Assembly (NCBI GenBank): GCA_026874595.1
Contig: CM049308.1
Span: 80,520,124 to 80,584,123, forward strand
DNA: 64,000 bases
Source of the DNA: Sipunculus nudus
Lineage: Eukaryota > Annelida > Sipuncula > Golfingiida > Sipunculidae
Reading direction: 5' to 3'
This document shows, one piece after another, positions 12,001-27,500 of the stretch; the first letter of the stretch is position 1, and each line of letters starts with the position of its first letter. The translations under genes and the position numbers were made by a program. The notes under the pieces were generated by a model. The model was not told the DNA's origin. It made no database searches and saw nothing but the letters and a program-made list of their open reading frames with translations.

Positions 12001-15000
12001 TTCTCTATACAAGGACTCCTTAATGTTCACCACAATCTTACTGTTCTCTACACAAGGACTCCTCAATGTTCACCACAATCTTTCTGTTCTCTACACAAGA
12101 ACTCCTTAATGTTCACCACAATTTTTCTGTTCTCTATACAAGGACTCCTTAATGTTCACAACAATCTCTCTGTACTCTACACAAGGACTCCTTAATGTTC
12201 ACCACAATCTTACTGTTCTCTACACAAGGACTCCTTAATGTTCACCACAATCTCTCTGTTCTCTACACAAGGACTCCTAATTGTTCACAACAATCTTTCT
12301 GTTCTCGACACAAGGACTCCTTAATGTTCACCACAATCTTTCTGTTCTCTACACAAGGACTCCTCAATGTTCACAACAATCTTTCTGTTCTCTACACAAG
12401 GACTCCTTAATGTTCATCACAATCTTTCTGTTCTCTACATAAGGACTCCTCAATGTTCACCACAATCTTTCTGTTCACTACACAAGGACTCCTTAATGTT
12501 CACCACAATATTTCTGTTCTCTACACAAGGACTCCTTAATGTTCACCACAATCTTTCTGTTCTCTACACAAGGACTCCTCAATGTTCACCACAATCTTTC
12601 TGTTCTCTACACAAGGACTCCTTAATGTTCATCACAATCTTTCTGTTCTCTACATAAGGACTCCTCAATGTTCACCACAATCTTTCTGTTCTCTATACAA
12701 GGACTCCTCAATGTTCACAACAATCTTTCTGTTCTCTACACAAGGACTCCTTAATGTTCACAACAATCTTTCTGTTCTCTACATAAGGACTCTTTAATGT
12801 TTATCACAATCTTTCTGTTCTCTACATAAGGACTCCTCAATGTTCACCACAATCTTTCTGTTCTCTACACAAGGACTCCTTAATGTTCACCACAATATTT
12901 CTGTTCTCTACATAAGGACTCCTTAATGTTCATCACAATCTTTTTGTTCTCTACATAAGGACTCCATAATGTTCATCACAATATTTCTGTTCTCTACACA
13001 AGGACTCCTTAATGATCACCAAAATCTTTCTGTTCTCTACACAAGGACTCCTTAATGAACACCAAAATCTTTCTGTTCTCTAAACAAGGACTCTTTAATG
13101 TTCACCACAATCTTTCTGTTCTCTACACAAGGACTCCTTTAATGTTCACCACAATCTCTCTGTACTCTACACAAGGACTCCTTAATGTTCATCACAATCT
13201 TTCTGTTCTCTACATAAGGACTCCTTAATGTTCACCACAATATTTCTGTTCTCTACACAAGGACTCCTTAATGTTCACCACAATCTCTCTGTACTCTACA
13301 CAAGGACTCCTTAATGTTCATCACAATCTTTCTGTTCTCTACATAAGGACTCCTTAATGTTCACCGCAATCTTTCTGTTCTCTACACAAGGACTCCTTAA
13401 TGTTCACCACAATCTCTCTGTACTCTGCACAAGGACTCCTTAATGTTCATCACAATCTTTCTGTTCTCTACACAAGGACTCCTTAATGTTCATCACAATC
13501 TTTCTGTTCTCTACATAAGGACTCCTTAATGTTCACCACAATATTTCTGTTCTGCACACAAGGACTCCTTAATGTTCACTACAATCTTTCTGTTCTCTAC
13601 ACAAGGACTCGATCCTTAATGTTCATCAAAATCCTTCTGTTCTCTACACAAGGACTCCTTATTGTTCACCACAATCTCTCTGTACTCTACACAAGGACTC
13701 CTTAATGTTCATCACAATCTTTCTGTTCTCTACATAAGGACTCCTTAATGTTCACCACAATATTTCTGTTCTGCACACAAGGACTCCTTAATGTTCACCA
13801 CAATCTTTCTGTTCTCTACACAAGGACTCGATCCTTAATGTTCATCAAAATCCTTCTGTTCTCTACACAAGGACTCCTTATTGTTCACCACAATCTCTCT
13901 GTACTCTACACAAGGACTCCTTAATGTTCATCACAATCTTTCTGTTCTCTACATAAGGACTCCTTATTGTTCACCACAATCTTTCTGTTCTCTATACAAG
14001 GACTCCTTAATGTTCACCACAATCTTACTGTTCTCTACACAAGGACTCCTCAATGTTCACCACAATCTTTCTGTTCTCTACACAAGAACTCCTTAATGTT
14101 CACCACAATTTTTCTGTTCTCTATACAAGGACTCCTTAATGTTCACAACAATCTCTCTGTACTCTACACAAGGACTCCTTAATGTTCACCACAATCTTAC
14201 TGTTCTCTACACAAGGACTCCTTAATGTTCACCACAATCTCTCTGTTCTCTACACAAGGACTCCTAATTGTTCACAACAATCTTTCTGTTCTCGACACAA
14301 GGACTCCTTAATGTTCACCACAATCTTTCTGTTCTCTACACAAGGACTCCTCAATGTTCACAACAATCTTTCTGTTCTCTACACAAGGACTCCTTAATGT
14401 TCATCACAATCTTTCTGTTCTCTACATAAGGACTCCTCAATGTTCACCACAATCTTTCTGTTCACTACACAAGGACTCCTTAATGTTCACCACAATATTT
14501 CTGTTCTCTACACGAGGACTCCTTAATGTTCACCACAATCTTTCTGTTCTCTACACAAGGACTCCTCAATGTTCACCACAATCTTTCTGTTCTCTACACA
14601 AGGACTCCTTAATGTTCATCACAATCTTTCTGTTCTCTACATAAGGACTCCTCAATGTTCACCACAATCTTTCTGTTCTCTATACAAGGACTCCTCAATG
14701 TTCACAACAATCTTTCTGTTCTCTACACAAGGACTCCTTAATGTTCACAACAATCTTTCTGTTCTCTACATAAGGACTCTTTAATGTTCATCACAATCTT
14801 TCTGTTCTCTACATAAGGACTCCTCAATGTTCACCACAATCTTTCTGTTCTCTACACAAGGACTCCTTAATGTTCACCACAATATTTCTGTTCTCTACAT
14901 AAGGACTCCTTAATGTTCATCACAATCTTTTTGTTCTCTACATAAGGACTCCATAATGTTCATCACAATATTTCTGTTCTCTACACAAGGACTCCTTAAT

Positions 15001-18000
15001 GATCACCAAAATCTTTCTGTTCTCTACACAAGGACTCCTTAATGAACACCAAAATCTTTCTGTTCTCTAAACAAGGACTCTTTAATGTTCACCACAATCT
15101 TTCTGTTCTCTACACAAGGACTCCTTTAATGTTCACCACAATCTTTCTGTTCTCTACACAAGGACTCCTTTAATGTTCACCACAATCTTACTGTTCTCTA
15201 CACAAGGACTCCTTAATGTTCACCACATTCTTTCTGTTCTCTACACAAGGACTCCTCAATGTTCACCGCAATCTTTCTGTTCTCTACACAAGGACTCCTT
15301 AATGTTCACCACAATCTCTCTGTTCTCTACACAAGGACTCCTTAATGTTCACCACATTCTTTCTGTTCTCTATACAAGGACTCCTTAATGTTCACAACAA
15401 TCTTTCTGTTCTCTACACAAGGACTCCTTAATGTTCACAACAATCTTTCTGTTCTCTACACAAGGACTCCTTTAATGTTCACCACAATCTTACTGTTCTC
15501 TACACAAGGACTCCTTAATGTTCACCACATTCTTTCTGTTCTCTACACAAGGACTCCTCAATGTTAACCGCAATCTTTCTGTTCTCTACACAAGGACTCC
15601 TTAATGTTCACCACAATCTCTCTGTTCTCTACACAAGGACTCCTAATTGTTCACAACAATCTTTCTGTTCTCTACACAAGGACTCCTTAATGTTCACCAC
15701 AATCTTTCTGTTCTCTACACAAGGACTCCTCAATGTTCACCGCAATCTTTCTGTTCTCTACACAAGGACTCCTTAATGTTCACCACAATCTTTCTGTTCT
15801 CTACACAAGGACTCCTTAATGTTCACCACAATCTCTCTGTTCTTTACAGAAGGACTCCTTAATGGTCATCACAATCTCTCTGTTCTCTACACAAGGACTC
15901 CTAATTGTTCACAACAATATTTCTGTTCTCTACACAAGGACTCCTTAATGTTCACCACAATCCTTCTGTTCTCTACACAAGGACTCCTTAATGTTCACCA
16001 CAATCTCTCTGTTCTCTACACAAGGACTCCTTAATGTTCACCACAATCTCTCTGTTCTCTACACAAGGACTCCTTAATGGTCATCACAATCTCTCTGTTC
16101 TCTACACAAGGACTCCTAATTGTTCACAACAATCTTTCTGTTCTCTACACAAGGACTCCTTAATGTTCACCACAATCTTTCTGTTCTCTACACAAGGACT
16201 CCTCAATGTTCACCGCAATCTTTCTGTTCTCTACACAAGGACTCCTTAATGTTCACCACAATCTCTCTGTTCTTTACAGAAGGACTCCTTAATGGTCATC
16301 ACAATCTTTCTGTTCTCTACACAAGGACTCCTTAATGTTCATAATGATCTTTTTGCTTATTAATCCTCAAGCTCATGACCCCATTATTGTTTTATTTAAT
16401 AAACACCAACTTATATACCTTTATGTTCTTTGTCATATGGCCTTATTTACTGATTATCACACCTGTAGGGTTAATTCTTGAGAACATATATTGTAACAAC
16501 AAATACTAAAATCTACAGCATCTGGAATGATAAACTGACCTTGTGTGACTAGACAAATCAAATGTTTCAGCTGCTGGACAGCGCTGGTGGCAGCCTCTCG
16601 CACTTCCTGGTCCTCATCTAATAGAAGCTGTAGCAAAGATGTCCAAACCTCAAAGGTCTTCTTACCTGAAAATGTAAAAAAAGGTCATAATTGTGCGAAG
16701 TATATTACTCTGCAGCTATAAGAACTCCTAAAAGAATGGCATTTACTTTTGACATCAGAACATAATTATAGTAAAATGTACCGAAATTGAATATCAGTGA
16801 CATCTAGTGGTAATGCATGAAATGATTCTTCATTCAACAGTTATTCTGATGGTGCTTGGATGTACCTGCTTCATGACAATATGATTCTATATCTGTCATT
16901 CTGTGTAGCACACCTATTCATAAGAATAAACAACTAGAATACGGGTAGTCGACAAGCGACTATGTGTATCCGCCTAAATCAGAGTGGAACGGGTGAAGTG
17001 AGGCATGGATTAAGTGGCAAGGGGAAATAGAGTGAAGTGTTGCATATTAGCATGGATGTCTGCAGCCAAATTGTGTATGAAGGTTGCCCCCCCTACCACA
17101 AAATCTAGAAAGCCGTCCCAGTTGTATACATATGCAAAATTTAAGGCAGATAAGTCAAACCACTACATGTATATGAGTGATTTTAGCCCATGGCAGACAA
17201 TCAGATGGACGCTGAGCAAAAATGGTTGCAGGTGACGCCACCAGTTTTGCGTATGATAAAGAAATATGTGAGAACTATACACATGCAAAACTTTGGCCCA
17301 ATCGGTCAAACGGTTCCCAAGATATGAGCTTGGATGTCTGCTGCATAAACTAGAATGCAGGTGGCTCCACCTGTCATAAAATCAAGAGAGCTGTCGGGGA
17401 TGTATAAACCTGCAAAATTTTAGCCAGATATGTCAAACCACTGCCAAGATATGAGTGATTTTATCCCATGGCAGACAAACAGACAGGAGCTGTGCAAAAA
17501 TAGCTGTAGGTGGCGCAACCAGTTTTGCGTATATTATAAAGCTCTCCAAGGGCTACATTTGTGCAAAAAAATTTTCCTGATCGGTCAAACGGTTCCCGAG
17601 ATATGAGCTTGGATGTCTGCAGCTTAAAGGTGAATGTAGGTGGCGCCACCTGTCATAAAATCAGAAAAGCTATCCAGGATGTATATCCATGCCGAATTTC
17701 AGGTGAATTAGTCAAGTCACTGCAGAGATATGAGTGATTTTACCCCAAGGCAGACGAACAGATGGACACTGTGCAAACATGGTTGCAGGTGGCGCCACCA
17801 TTTTTTGTGTATGTTATAAAGCCATCCTAGGGCTACATTTTTTTGGAAAAAAATTTTCCTGATCGGTCAAACGGCTCCCGAGATATGAGCTTGGATGTCT
17901 GCAGCGTAAACGTGAATGTAGGTGGCGCCACCTGTCATAAAATCAGAAAAGCTATCCAGGAAGTATACGCATGCCAAATTTCAGGTGAATTAGTCAAGTC

Positions 18001-21000
18001 ACTGCAGAGATATGAGTGATTTTACCCCAAGGCAGATGAACAGATGGACACTGTGCAAACATGGTTGCAGGTGGCACCACCATTTTTTGTGTATGTTATA
18101 AAGCTCTCCAAGGGCTGCATTAGTTCAAAAAAATTTTCCTGATCGGTCAAACGGTTCCCGAGATATGAGCTTGGATGTCTGCAGCGTAAACGTGAATGTA
18201 GGTGGCGCCACCTGTCACAAAATCAGAAAAGCTATCCAGGATGTATACGCATGCCAAATTTCAGGTGAATTAGTCAAGTCACTGCAGAGATATGAGTGAT
18301 TTTAACCCAAGGCAGACGAACAGATGGACACTGTGCAAACATGGTTGCAGGTGGCGCCACCATTTTTTGTGTATGTTATAAAGCTCTCCAAGGGCTACAT
18401 TTGTGCAAAAAAATTTTCCTGATCGGTCAAACGGTTCCTGAGATATGAGCTTGGATGTCTGCAGCGTAAACGTGAATGTAGGTGGCGCCACCTGTCATAA
18501 AATCAGAAAAGCTATCCAGGATGTATACGCATGCCAAATTTCAGGTGAATTAGTCAAGTCACTGCAGAGATATGAGTGATTTTACCCCAAGGCAGACGAA
18601 CAGATGGACACTGTGCAAACATGGTTGCAGGTGGCGCCACCATTTTTTGTGTATGTTATTAAGCTCTCCAAGGGCTACATTTGTGCAAAAAAATTTTCCT
18701 GATCGGTCAAACGGTTCCCGAGATATGTGGGTTTATGTGTGGAAACAGACGCACAAACGGACGCAGAGCGCAGAGGAAAGGTCAGAGGTCAAAACAAAAT
18801 CGGGGCGCAGCAGTTCACATGTGACCCCAACATAATCACGGGTTTCGTAAAATTCCGCCCAGCGGTTATGGAGGAGTTCTCCGGAAACCTACGCGGCGGC
18901 GGCGGCGGCAGCGGCGTGCAGCTGAAAACATAGTATCCGCAAAACTCTGTTTTGGCGGATACAATCAATCATAGAAGTAAGAATATGGGAGACCAGTGGT
19001 GTGGGTAGATGAGACATAGTCTCCAAAAGGAACAATTGTACAGTGGACTCCTGAATCAATGACCAAATATTACAAGAAGAAAACAGGAGAATATAAGATG
19101 CTGAGTTATGATACTGGGTCCATGTCTGTGTAAGTCCTCACCATGATGCATTCATATGATAATCGCTAATATGTCCATGGCCTGATGGGAGCACTGTCTG
19201 TTAAATGAGGATGAAAGTGAACATGTATAATCAGAATACTGTATGATGATTAAGTCTTCTGGAATTCAGGTTTTAAGAGCAAGGAGCTGCATATAAAGTC
19301 ATGACAGGCATTCAGACATAAAGAGTGAATCTCTGTGGTTCTTTCCAGATATTCTTTATTTTGCCAAAGAGGTACTTTGCCCTTATAAAACCTGGTAACT
19401 TCTGGTCCATAGTCCCACGCCTTAACCACCAGGTAATTAAATCCAAACCTATTTGATGGTGTCATAAATTCCTTTAATTACTAAAATGTAGCACAAGATG
19501 TCACCATCAGTGACTATTTTTTCCCACTAAATTTCAAGACAGATGTACAAAATATTGACCCTGCAATCCACATGTTGATCCAGATCAATGATGAAATATC
19601 TGATTAACCAAACAATTAAAATTCCACAGAAACCTAAATACATTTCAAAGGGAGTTTTCAAACAGGCAAACAGACATACAGCCAGGCAAAAATATAGATA
19701 ACATGGGGAAAACATAGTCTCTGTCCAGCTATGTGGGTGGAGTTAACACTAGGATACTGAAACTGAGGTACCTATTATCGTACACATGTGGGATTTTTTA
19801 AGATACACAATTACACACACATCAAAGGAGAGAAGAAAAATTGTCTGCATGGTGAAATAGAGAAATGCAGTGTTATATGTGTGGTGAGCTAGAAACACAC
19901 AAACAGTGTTCCCTTTGAAAATAGTTAAAACAGCCCTGAAGAACCCATGTGGTTGTACTTCAGTCACCGAGACGTTGGCTCTGTTGGTTCCAAGGTTTAG
20001 ATCACAGTGTGTCCTTTACGAACTCTCTAACATCAACAAGAAAATGACAGAAACAGGCTTTTCTCTGTAATAAATATCCCTGTATGGCAGAAGAAAATAG
20101 CAGGATAGCTCAGGACACAGGTCTGCTGGGTAAGTCTGGATTCTGACCTCTGATGGGGAGAGACTGTCTAAAAAAACATCCATTGCTTGTATGACTTCAC
20201 TGCTGAGGACAAAAACAGTGCCTCCGGCCTGGTCATTCACACGGGATTGTGCCTTTAACATGTGGTACAGTACCCTGGTCTAATGTCTTAACAAGTTCAC
20301 TCATGTTATATAAATAATGTGTGTCCTTTAAAATTATATACGTTTTCATTTTACCTCCTACTTTTCTTGAACATTGGATAATGTTGACTAGAGGAATATC
20401 TAAATTTGTACCAAAGTCCTTCACAAAAGACTGCAAAAGACCTGAGAAGTTTTAACCTCTAATCCAAATGGACCAATTACTGAAACTTGATAGCTAAGAT
20501 TGGACTCTAGGCTAAAGAAATGATATAACATCAATATCATAACAAAAGAAAGGGTCACCATTGAATCATTTAACTTGTTTCTGAATCTTTACCCAATTTT
20601 AAGTTTTTTTTTTAAATTTGAAAAGCTAGAATATTTCATCAACATAAGATAAACCATTTAAAGAACATTAAAACTTAATACTCCTTAAGTAACCATTAAT
20701 AACATTTAAAAAAATTCTGGCAAATGGTCCAATTTATCCAAAGTCCCTATTAACCCCTTTCTTATCAGAGGAACCAAGATGTTCTTTGGTACACATGAAC
20801 TGAGTTGACTGCACTGTTTACTGAGGTGTATTGTTTATGATATCATCATTATCACCTTAACAAGAGAGGACACAGATGATCACCAGGGGTGGTACAGATA
20901 GCTGTGAAGGTGACCTTGACTCACAAAATAGGTCTTGGGAAAAACATGGTCCCTGCGGCCCTACTGGTGTCTTTGACCACACCTCTGTGACAGGGTGGAA

Positions 21001-24000
21001 GTTCAGTTACTCATATGTGACAATACTTAAACAATAATGCCAGCAACAGAATAACACCTGTTATCCTAAACTGATCTCTACCATATGCCTGAGTTATGAA
21101 ACATGTCTCATCTGTGGAATACGTGAGAAAAACCTGAGGACCATTCAGTACATCTGTATGTGGATGAGACGTAATACCTGTTAGGATAAACGGGTATACT
21201 TTTCAGCTGATGAGATGATGTGTTTGGCCAATGTGACATTGTTTGGCTAACATTGGGTATATTGTGGCTTTTATGATGATTTGTTTGGTTATTCTAAATC
21301 TGTATGGCTAGAATAGTGGCTTAAAAGATAATTTGTTTAGTTATTCTCATTCCATTTGGTTAACATAAGGTATATTGTGGCTTTTATGATAATTTGATTA
21401 GTTATTCTTAAACTGTTTGGGTAACATTAGGTATAATTTGGCTTAAATGATAATTTGTTTGGCCTTACTTATACTGTTTGGCTAACATTGGGCATATATT
21501 GGCTTTTATGATAATTTTTTTAGTTATTCTTAAACTGTTTGGGTAGCATCGGGTATGATTTGGCTTTTATGATAATTTGTATGGCTATTCTCATACTGTT
21601 TGGCTAACATTGGGTATATTTTGGCTTACTAGTATGTTTGATATCTTGACATATGTGCCTGATGTCACTGTGTTTGATTACATGGTACACATTTTAAGGT
21701 TATCAAGACATACTGGTAAATGTAACGGGACAATGTTTAGCTTTTATAAGGCATATCATGGGTCATGATGACATGTTTGGCTGATGTTACAATGTTTGAC
21801 AAAAAAAAATATATATTCAGGGTTATAATGACAAAAGTTTTGGCTGATGCTAAAAATATCTGGCTTATTTATTTTAGATTTACTGATAACACAACAATTT
21901 CAGCAAACATTGCATACATTTTTGTTACATGTGTTTCAGGAACCAAGTTTAAAAAATAAAAGTTGTAAGCTGCAGAAATTGGACACAACAAGAAACTTAA
22001 ACCACACTATATAAATCATCACTTAGAGTTAGTACCAAAGTCCCCCACAAGATGTCAGCACTAACAGGCAGTTCCTTCTAAATTCAGATATACAAACAAA
22101 CGAATGTGAAATTGTATCAACTTCTGGATCTTCATTAATTTTATTATGTTATATACTTTAATTTTTTAATCTAAATTTTTCTGTTATTAAAGTCAATTTC
22201 TAAACAAAATTCCATTCAGACATACCCTAGAGGTCTTGAAGGTCAGAAAACATTTCCTTGGCCAGAACAGCCATAAGGATTATAGCTGTAACTTGGCATG
22301 ACACAAGTCAGCTCAGCAAAATAATTAGCTTTGAAAAAATATAACAAACTAGGGACATTGGTCTTGACACTCAGATGAATTTGTCTATTAAGAATATTTT
22401 TATGAGCTCATTCAAAATGTTGGTCCTGTGACCTTAACCCTTGACCTTGTGACCCAAAAAATCTGTGAACTTACTATCCTTGAACTAACAATATTTAGAT
22501 TATCATAACAAGATTTAACTAGAATATCAGTAGAAGCTGACAAAAGCCCTCAGCCAAAGGAACAGTGTTTAGAGGTGGTAACAGTAACAAGTACTAAATA
22601 TCTGTTCTCACATGGATGTATATCTGTACATGTCTCACTTATAAATTTAAAATGGAGAGTCATGTACCATAATTCATAACAATCCACCAAATGCTTCCTG
22701 AAAAATAAGCTTCCAAGTTTTATTCTATTATAAGCTCTGTGACCTTGAAAAGTAGGTCAAGGTCACCCATCTTCGAACTTGACCGAGATTTTGTCGATAT
22801 ACATCTTCACCAAAGAAATAAAATTCCTATTGTGAATCCTTTTAGAGATATCCCGCTCAATAGGCCAAAGTTGAAAAATTTAAGAAAAATTCATTAAAAA
22901 TCAGAAATTGTAGGTGGAGCCACCAAACTTGTGTAGCAGGTACAGACTATCATTCCCAATAATCATAGTTAGTTTTGTGAAAATCCAACAAATGGTTCCT
23001 GAGTAATAAGCATTTAGGGGTTTTTCTATAATCAGCTCTAAAATGTAGAAAAATAGGTCAAGGTCACCAATCTTCGAACTTGACTGAGATTTTGTCGATA
23101 TACATCTTTACCGAGGAAATAAATTTCTGATGGTGAATCCTTTTCAAGATATCCCGCTCACACGGTAAAAGTTAACGGACGCCAGACGGACAGCTTGGGC
23201 TAAACAGCTAAGCTAAAAAAATTATACATCAGGCATGTACCTGAATTATGGAAGGCTGTCACACTAACAAAGCCAATGAAAAAAAACAGAGCAAAAATTA
23301 TGTAAGAAACATCGATGGTTCTGATGATGAGAGACTAGACCAGCAACAGGTGTAGGTTGATCAAGACTAAGTGGATGAGTCATGGCCTCATAACAGTGAT
23401 AAACAGATGACATGTATGTGTACATATATACACCTCCTAACACCAGTTACGTGATATTCACTGTCTCTGAGGCCATATCATATAAATGTCAACTTTATTA
23501 CATTAAGGCGGGCGAGGCGCACTGGGATGTACTGATATGATTCACGATCCATATTTCAATTTGGACAAAAACAAACTCTGTTATGAGTTAAGGATGTAAA
23601 TGAACTGGAGATCTTCGTAATCAAGCACAGATGTCCTCTAACCTCATGACAGCTGTGTCTTGGATTAAATGTTTTTATTTATTTTTGTTGTCAAATAATG
23701 ATTCATACTAGAGGGTAGCCTTAGTTCAATTTTTCTTGAATGCCTGTGAAAGAGACTTAAGAAGTTTTCGCTTTGTAGAGCAGCTACAGGTTGCTGTGGT
23801 CAAGACCCCGGCCCTCTGTGCTCCTTAAGCATAATTTTGAGAGCCAATAGACGTGATGCCACCAAGCCAAGCAGGAATCCGCGAGAGACCGCCACCATTT
23901 TTACCCGCACAAGTGACTTAACAGAAAAGCCACAACATCTATCACAACAAAGGCAAAAGCAGCATACATTCCCTCCATCGATCCAAGCAGCAGAGACCCA

Positions 24001-24476
24001 GCCATGCCAATCGAGAACGGAACCCCATCTGTGAAACAACAGAGCTTCGAGAAGAATACCATTTTGTACTTGCAGTTTCTGCCATTTAGACAACATTAGA
24101 CAAGTTTTTTTTCATCATAAGTGCCTGTGAAAGAGCTGTAGAGGAACTTTTTATCAAACATGCATTGCTCACAGCATTTGTGAGTGGACACACCACTTGA
24201 CCTACCAACCAACTGAAATCATCTTGACTCAGAGCGTACACCTTAAAATCTTGAGTAAACTGATCATGAATGAGAATGAGAATGAGACAGTTAACAAGAA
24301 AAATATCCTCGTTTTCTTTATCCATCTGGATAAAAACCAAAACATAGCAAATTTACCCTGCTATTTTGAAAAACAGAGCAAAAAGTTGTTTAATTAACTA
24401 TTAACTTTCAGGGCATTACACCTCAGAAACAAACATTCAAACACTGATAAAAAAAAACCTCCTTGTAGAGTTAAAA

Positions 24477-24554
<78 letters not shown>

Positions 24555-27500
24555 AAGAAACATGTTCATAGTTTAAGCAAATCAAAAGAATATGATGAGG
24601 GATCAACTGAAATATGTTTTATGTTCCTATCACCATGAAATCAAATAAAATTAAAAAATAAATTATGCTAAAATGTCTATATTTGGATATAATGAAGTGT
24701 TTATACTTTTAAATAATTAGATAGTTTTAAATGTATGTAAATATAAATACATTGTCTGGTAAAATTTGGCACTGATAAAGGTGTCAAAGTATTGACAAAT
24801 TTTGTGCAAGGCATGGTAAACTCAACATCAGTGTGTGTGAGTGTGTGTGAGAATAATCATCACACTTAATAGCAAATGTATTGATTAGTAGTAAGGTATT
24901 AGTCCATGGTCAGTATTTGGCACTGTCTATCAAATGATACTGAAGGTAATTAACCGTATGACAAGGATTATATGTATAATTACAAGGCATTCTGGATTTC
25001 AGAGTCATCTGCAAGGGGCTTAGAAATAATCCCAAGGTAATAACCTGTCATTATAAATTTGAATTTATCAATTTATTAATTTCAATATTGAATCTCTGAG
25101 ATTCTGTTGAGATTTCACCACTTTGCAATTGTACACCCCTCATGTGACAGTTATAATGTGCAGTTGTTCAAGATCTCCTTTGCTTTTTATAGACAGTTTT
25201 TTTTTGTTTGAACAACAGGGCAGACACAGGGCCCAGAAGAAACAAGGACGGGATGTTATGGATTTTTAACTTGGAGTTGGATGCACAATGCGATACCATG
25301 CTTTTACTGGTAAGATTTCAATTGTTTGCCGTGTGTGAGCCCTGGTGGATATACAATGAGAATCTTGCTACACAGAGCAGTGGTTAAAATGAAGGAGATA
25401 TTGAATGACTGCAGTGTTTAACCACTACTTGAGGAGTGAATGCCACTGGGACTCTGGTGGGTTTTGAACCACAGAATATCAGCTCTGAAGTCTCAACACC
25501 TTTTCAGCCAGGCTGTGTCTTATCAAGCTTGAACTTTACAGTTCAGCCTGAATGACTTCCGTCAGGATTGATCCAGGCTATCAGGTCAAACACCTAAACC
25601 AGGAGGTAATTCACATCATGTTACATCACACTGCTATTGATAAAAGTGTCATACTGACACTTACCGTTTCTGTTTACTGTTTTGTACACTCTGTTAAAGA
25701 ATCATTATCTGTCATATCATAGTCAAAGGAGTTGATAAAAATGTCAAGGTGGCACTGTAAGCTTCAGCTGTGTGCATCACTCCTGACTAAGACTCTGTCA
25801 AACTCTTTATCTTTTATGTATAACACAATCATCCATATCTAATAAATCAAGCATTTTCTTTTTTGTTCAGAGACTGCATCATGAGAGCTAATCCATTAAA
25901 AGTTGTTCTGTTGCTATAACATTAAAAAGTGTGAAGATATATGTCATTTTAAAAACCAGATTCCTTGTAAGAACTATAAGCATTGTTCATTTTGTATGAA
26001 AAATTGGTGGGCTGTATTTTGCTTATCTCCTTTATTTATGATATAATTTGGGAGAATTTAAAGCATTTAAATAAGCTGACAGCACTCCAAAGTGTTTGCA
26101 AAATGTAGGAATGAGCCTGTAAATAAATCAAAGTACACAGTTAAGTTTCAAGGTTAACTCAGTGAACAAAAGTTTACTTCTTTTATGACATGCCCTTTTA
26201 ATCAACAACACTTGTTCTTACACTGAAATTTGAGATTTAAGATCACTCATGAATATAAACATATTTGTAAAACAATAAAATATAATTTAGGATCTAATAT
26301 GTCCTTGCACAATATTTAACTTCAATAAAAGATAATACAGTATTAGCCAGAGCACAAGAAAGAAGACAATGATGCATTTAAAATGGGTGTAAACATGTCA
26401 CAATGACATTTGTGTAAAGTTGTCAAAACATATATTAATGTCATCTGGCCTAGCTGACTGATTTCACAACAATATCTGGCCATGTGTGTAGCGTTTTTCA
26501 CATGCAGCATCAGTGACACTGAAGGTGGTCATATTACTGAACGTGGAAACAGCCCATCATAAAGGAATGCCCACCGTGGAACAGTGAATACAGGGAACAG
26601 AGACTGAGTCTTGATGACATGATGTTTTATATAATCATCTGTACAATAAGCGGAGGGTCCACCTTATTACCACAGGAGAATGATGCAGGCAGCTGCAACC
26701 AGCCATCAGTTATGTGTATTAGAAGCAGATTACTGGTTGTAGTGAATGCATATGATATGTGTTTTTGTTTGTTCACAGATTCACAAGAAATAAATATTAT
26801 GAATATATTCTACATTAATATAAGTGTATATATGAAGAGTTGGATATATAATCTATTGTCTTGTAAAAGAGTACCCTAGTATTATTACAAAAAAAGGGTA
26901 TGTTTGAAGAAATAGCTGAATTCAGTAAATGACCCCAGTGGCTACGTAAATAAAAAGTCAGTGTGTGAGCCTGTCAAATGTGTATATGAAAAGATGTTTC
27001 CACTAGTACTGACTCTATCATTATTGAATTCAAAATGATTGTTTGTGTCTGTGTGTATTTCCATTAGTATGATAGTGTTAGAAGTAGCAGTGATGTACCA
27101 TTAGTTGAGATGGGACCCTGTTGTTGACCATAAGATCCAAGACCAGATCAAAAACTAAGGGATCTGAGACTGAAACCTGAAGACCAGATGTTGACCAACA
27201 TTCGTCACTTACTGATAGCAGTGTCAATTTTATACAAAATAGCAGTGAACTCTCATAAGAAACCTGTGTTTTATTACTAACAGACCAACAGACAAACACA
27301 CAAGCATTGTGATCATGTAAACCTCAAAATTTTGTTGGGGAAAAGTTTAAACAGAAAATCAAATATTGCATTGTATGCTATGTACTCACTTTATAAAACT
27401 TTAATTTCTCTTTGGTCTCAAAGTCAAGTCTAGAATAGAGATCAAGTCATTTTGCTTTGGACCAAGACCAAGACCTGCAAAACTGCTCTGAAAACTGGCT

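Noticed and set aside
11894-16335. Many + strand frames of 71-96 codons with repeated MFTTI/LFSTQGLLNVHHNLSVLYTRTP-like peptides
   Set aside because: They are generated by a 43-bp repeat cycling through three frames, start and stop at unit variants, and recur at exactly 43-bp multiples. No splice, promoter or family support.
17461-18835. Overlapping frames on both strands (MAPPTFTF..., MSDF..PRQTNRWT...)
   Set aside because: They arise because GGTGGCGCCACC is a palindrome and the repeat is open for 60-80 codons on both strands. Same peptides in every unit; not genes.
20016-20436. Minus-strand frames with plausible composition (e.g. SLSPSEVRIQTYPADLCPEL)
   Set aside because: Considered as an extra THADA exon, but exons 20 and 21 already join in phase and match contiguous family sequence.
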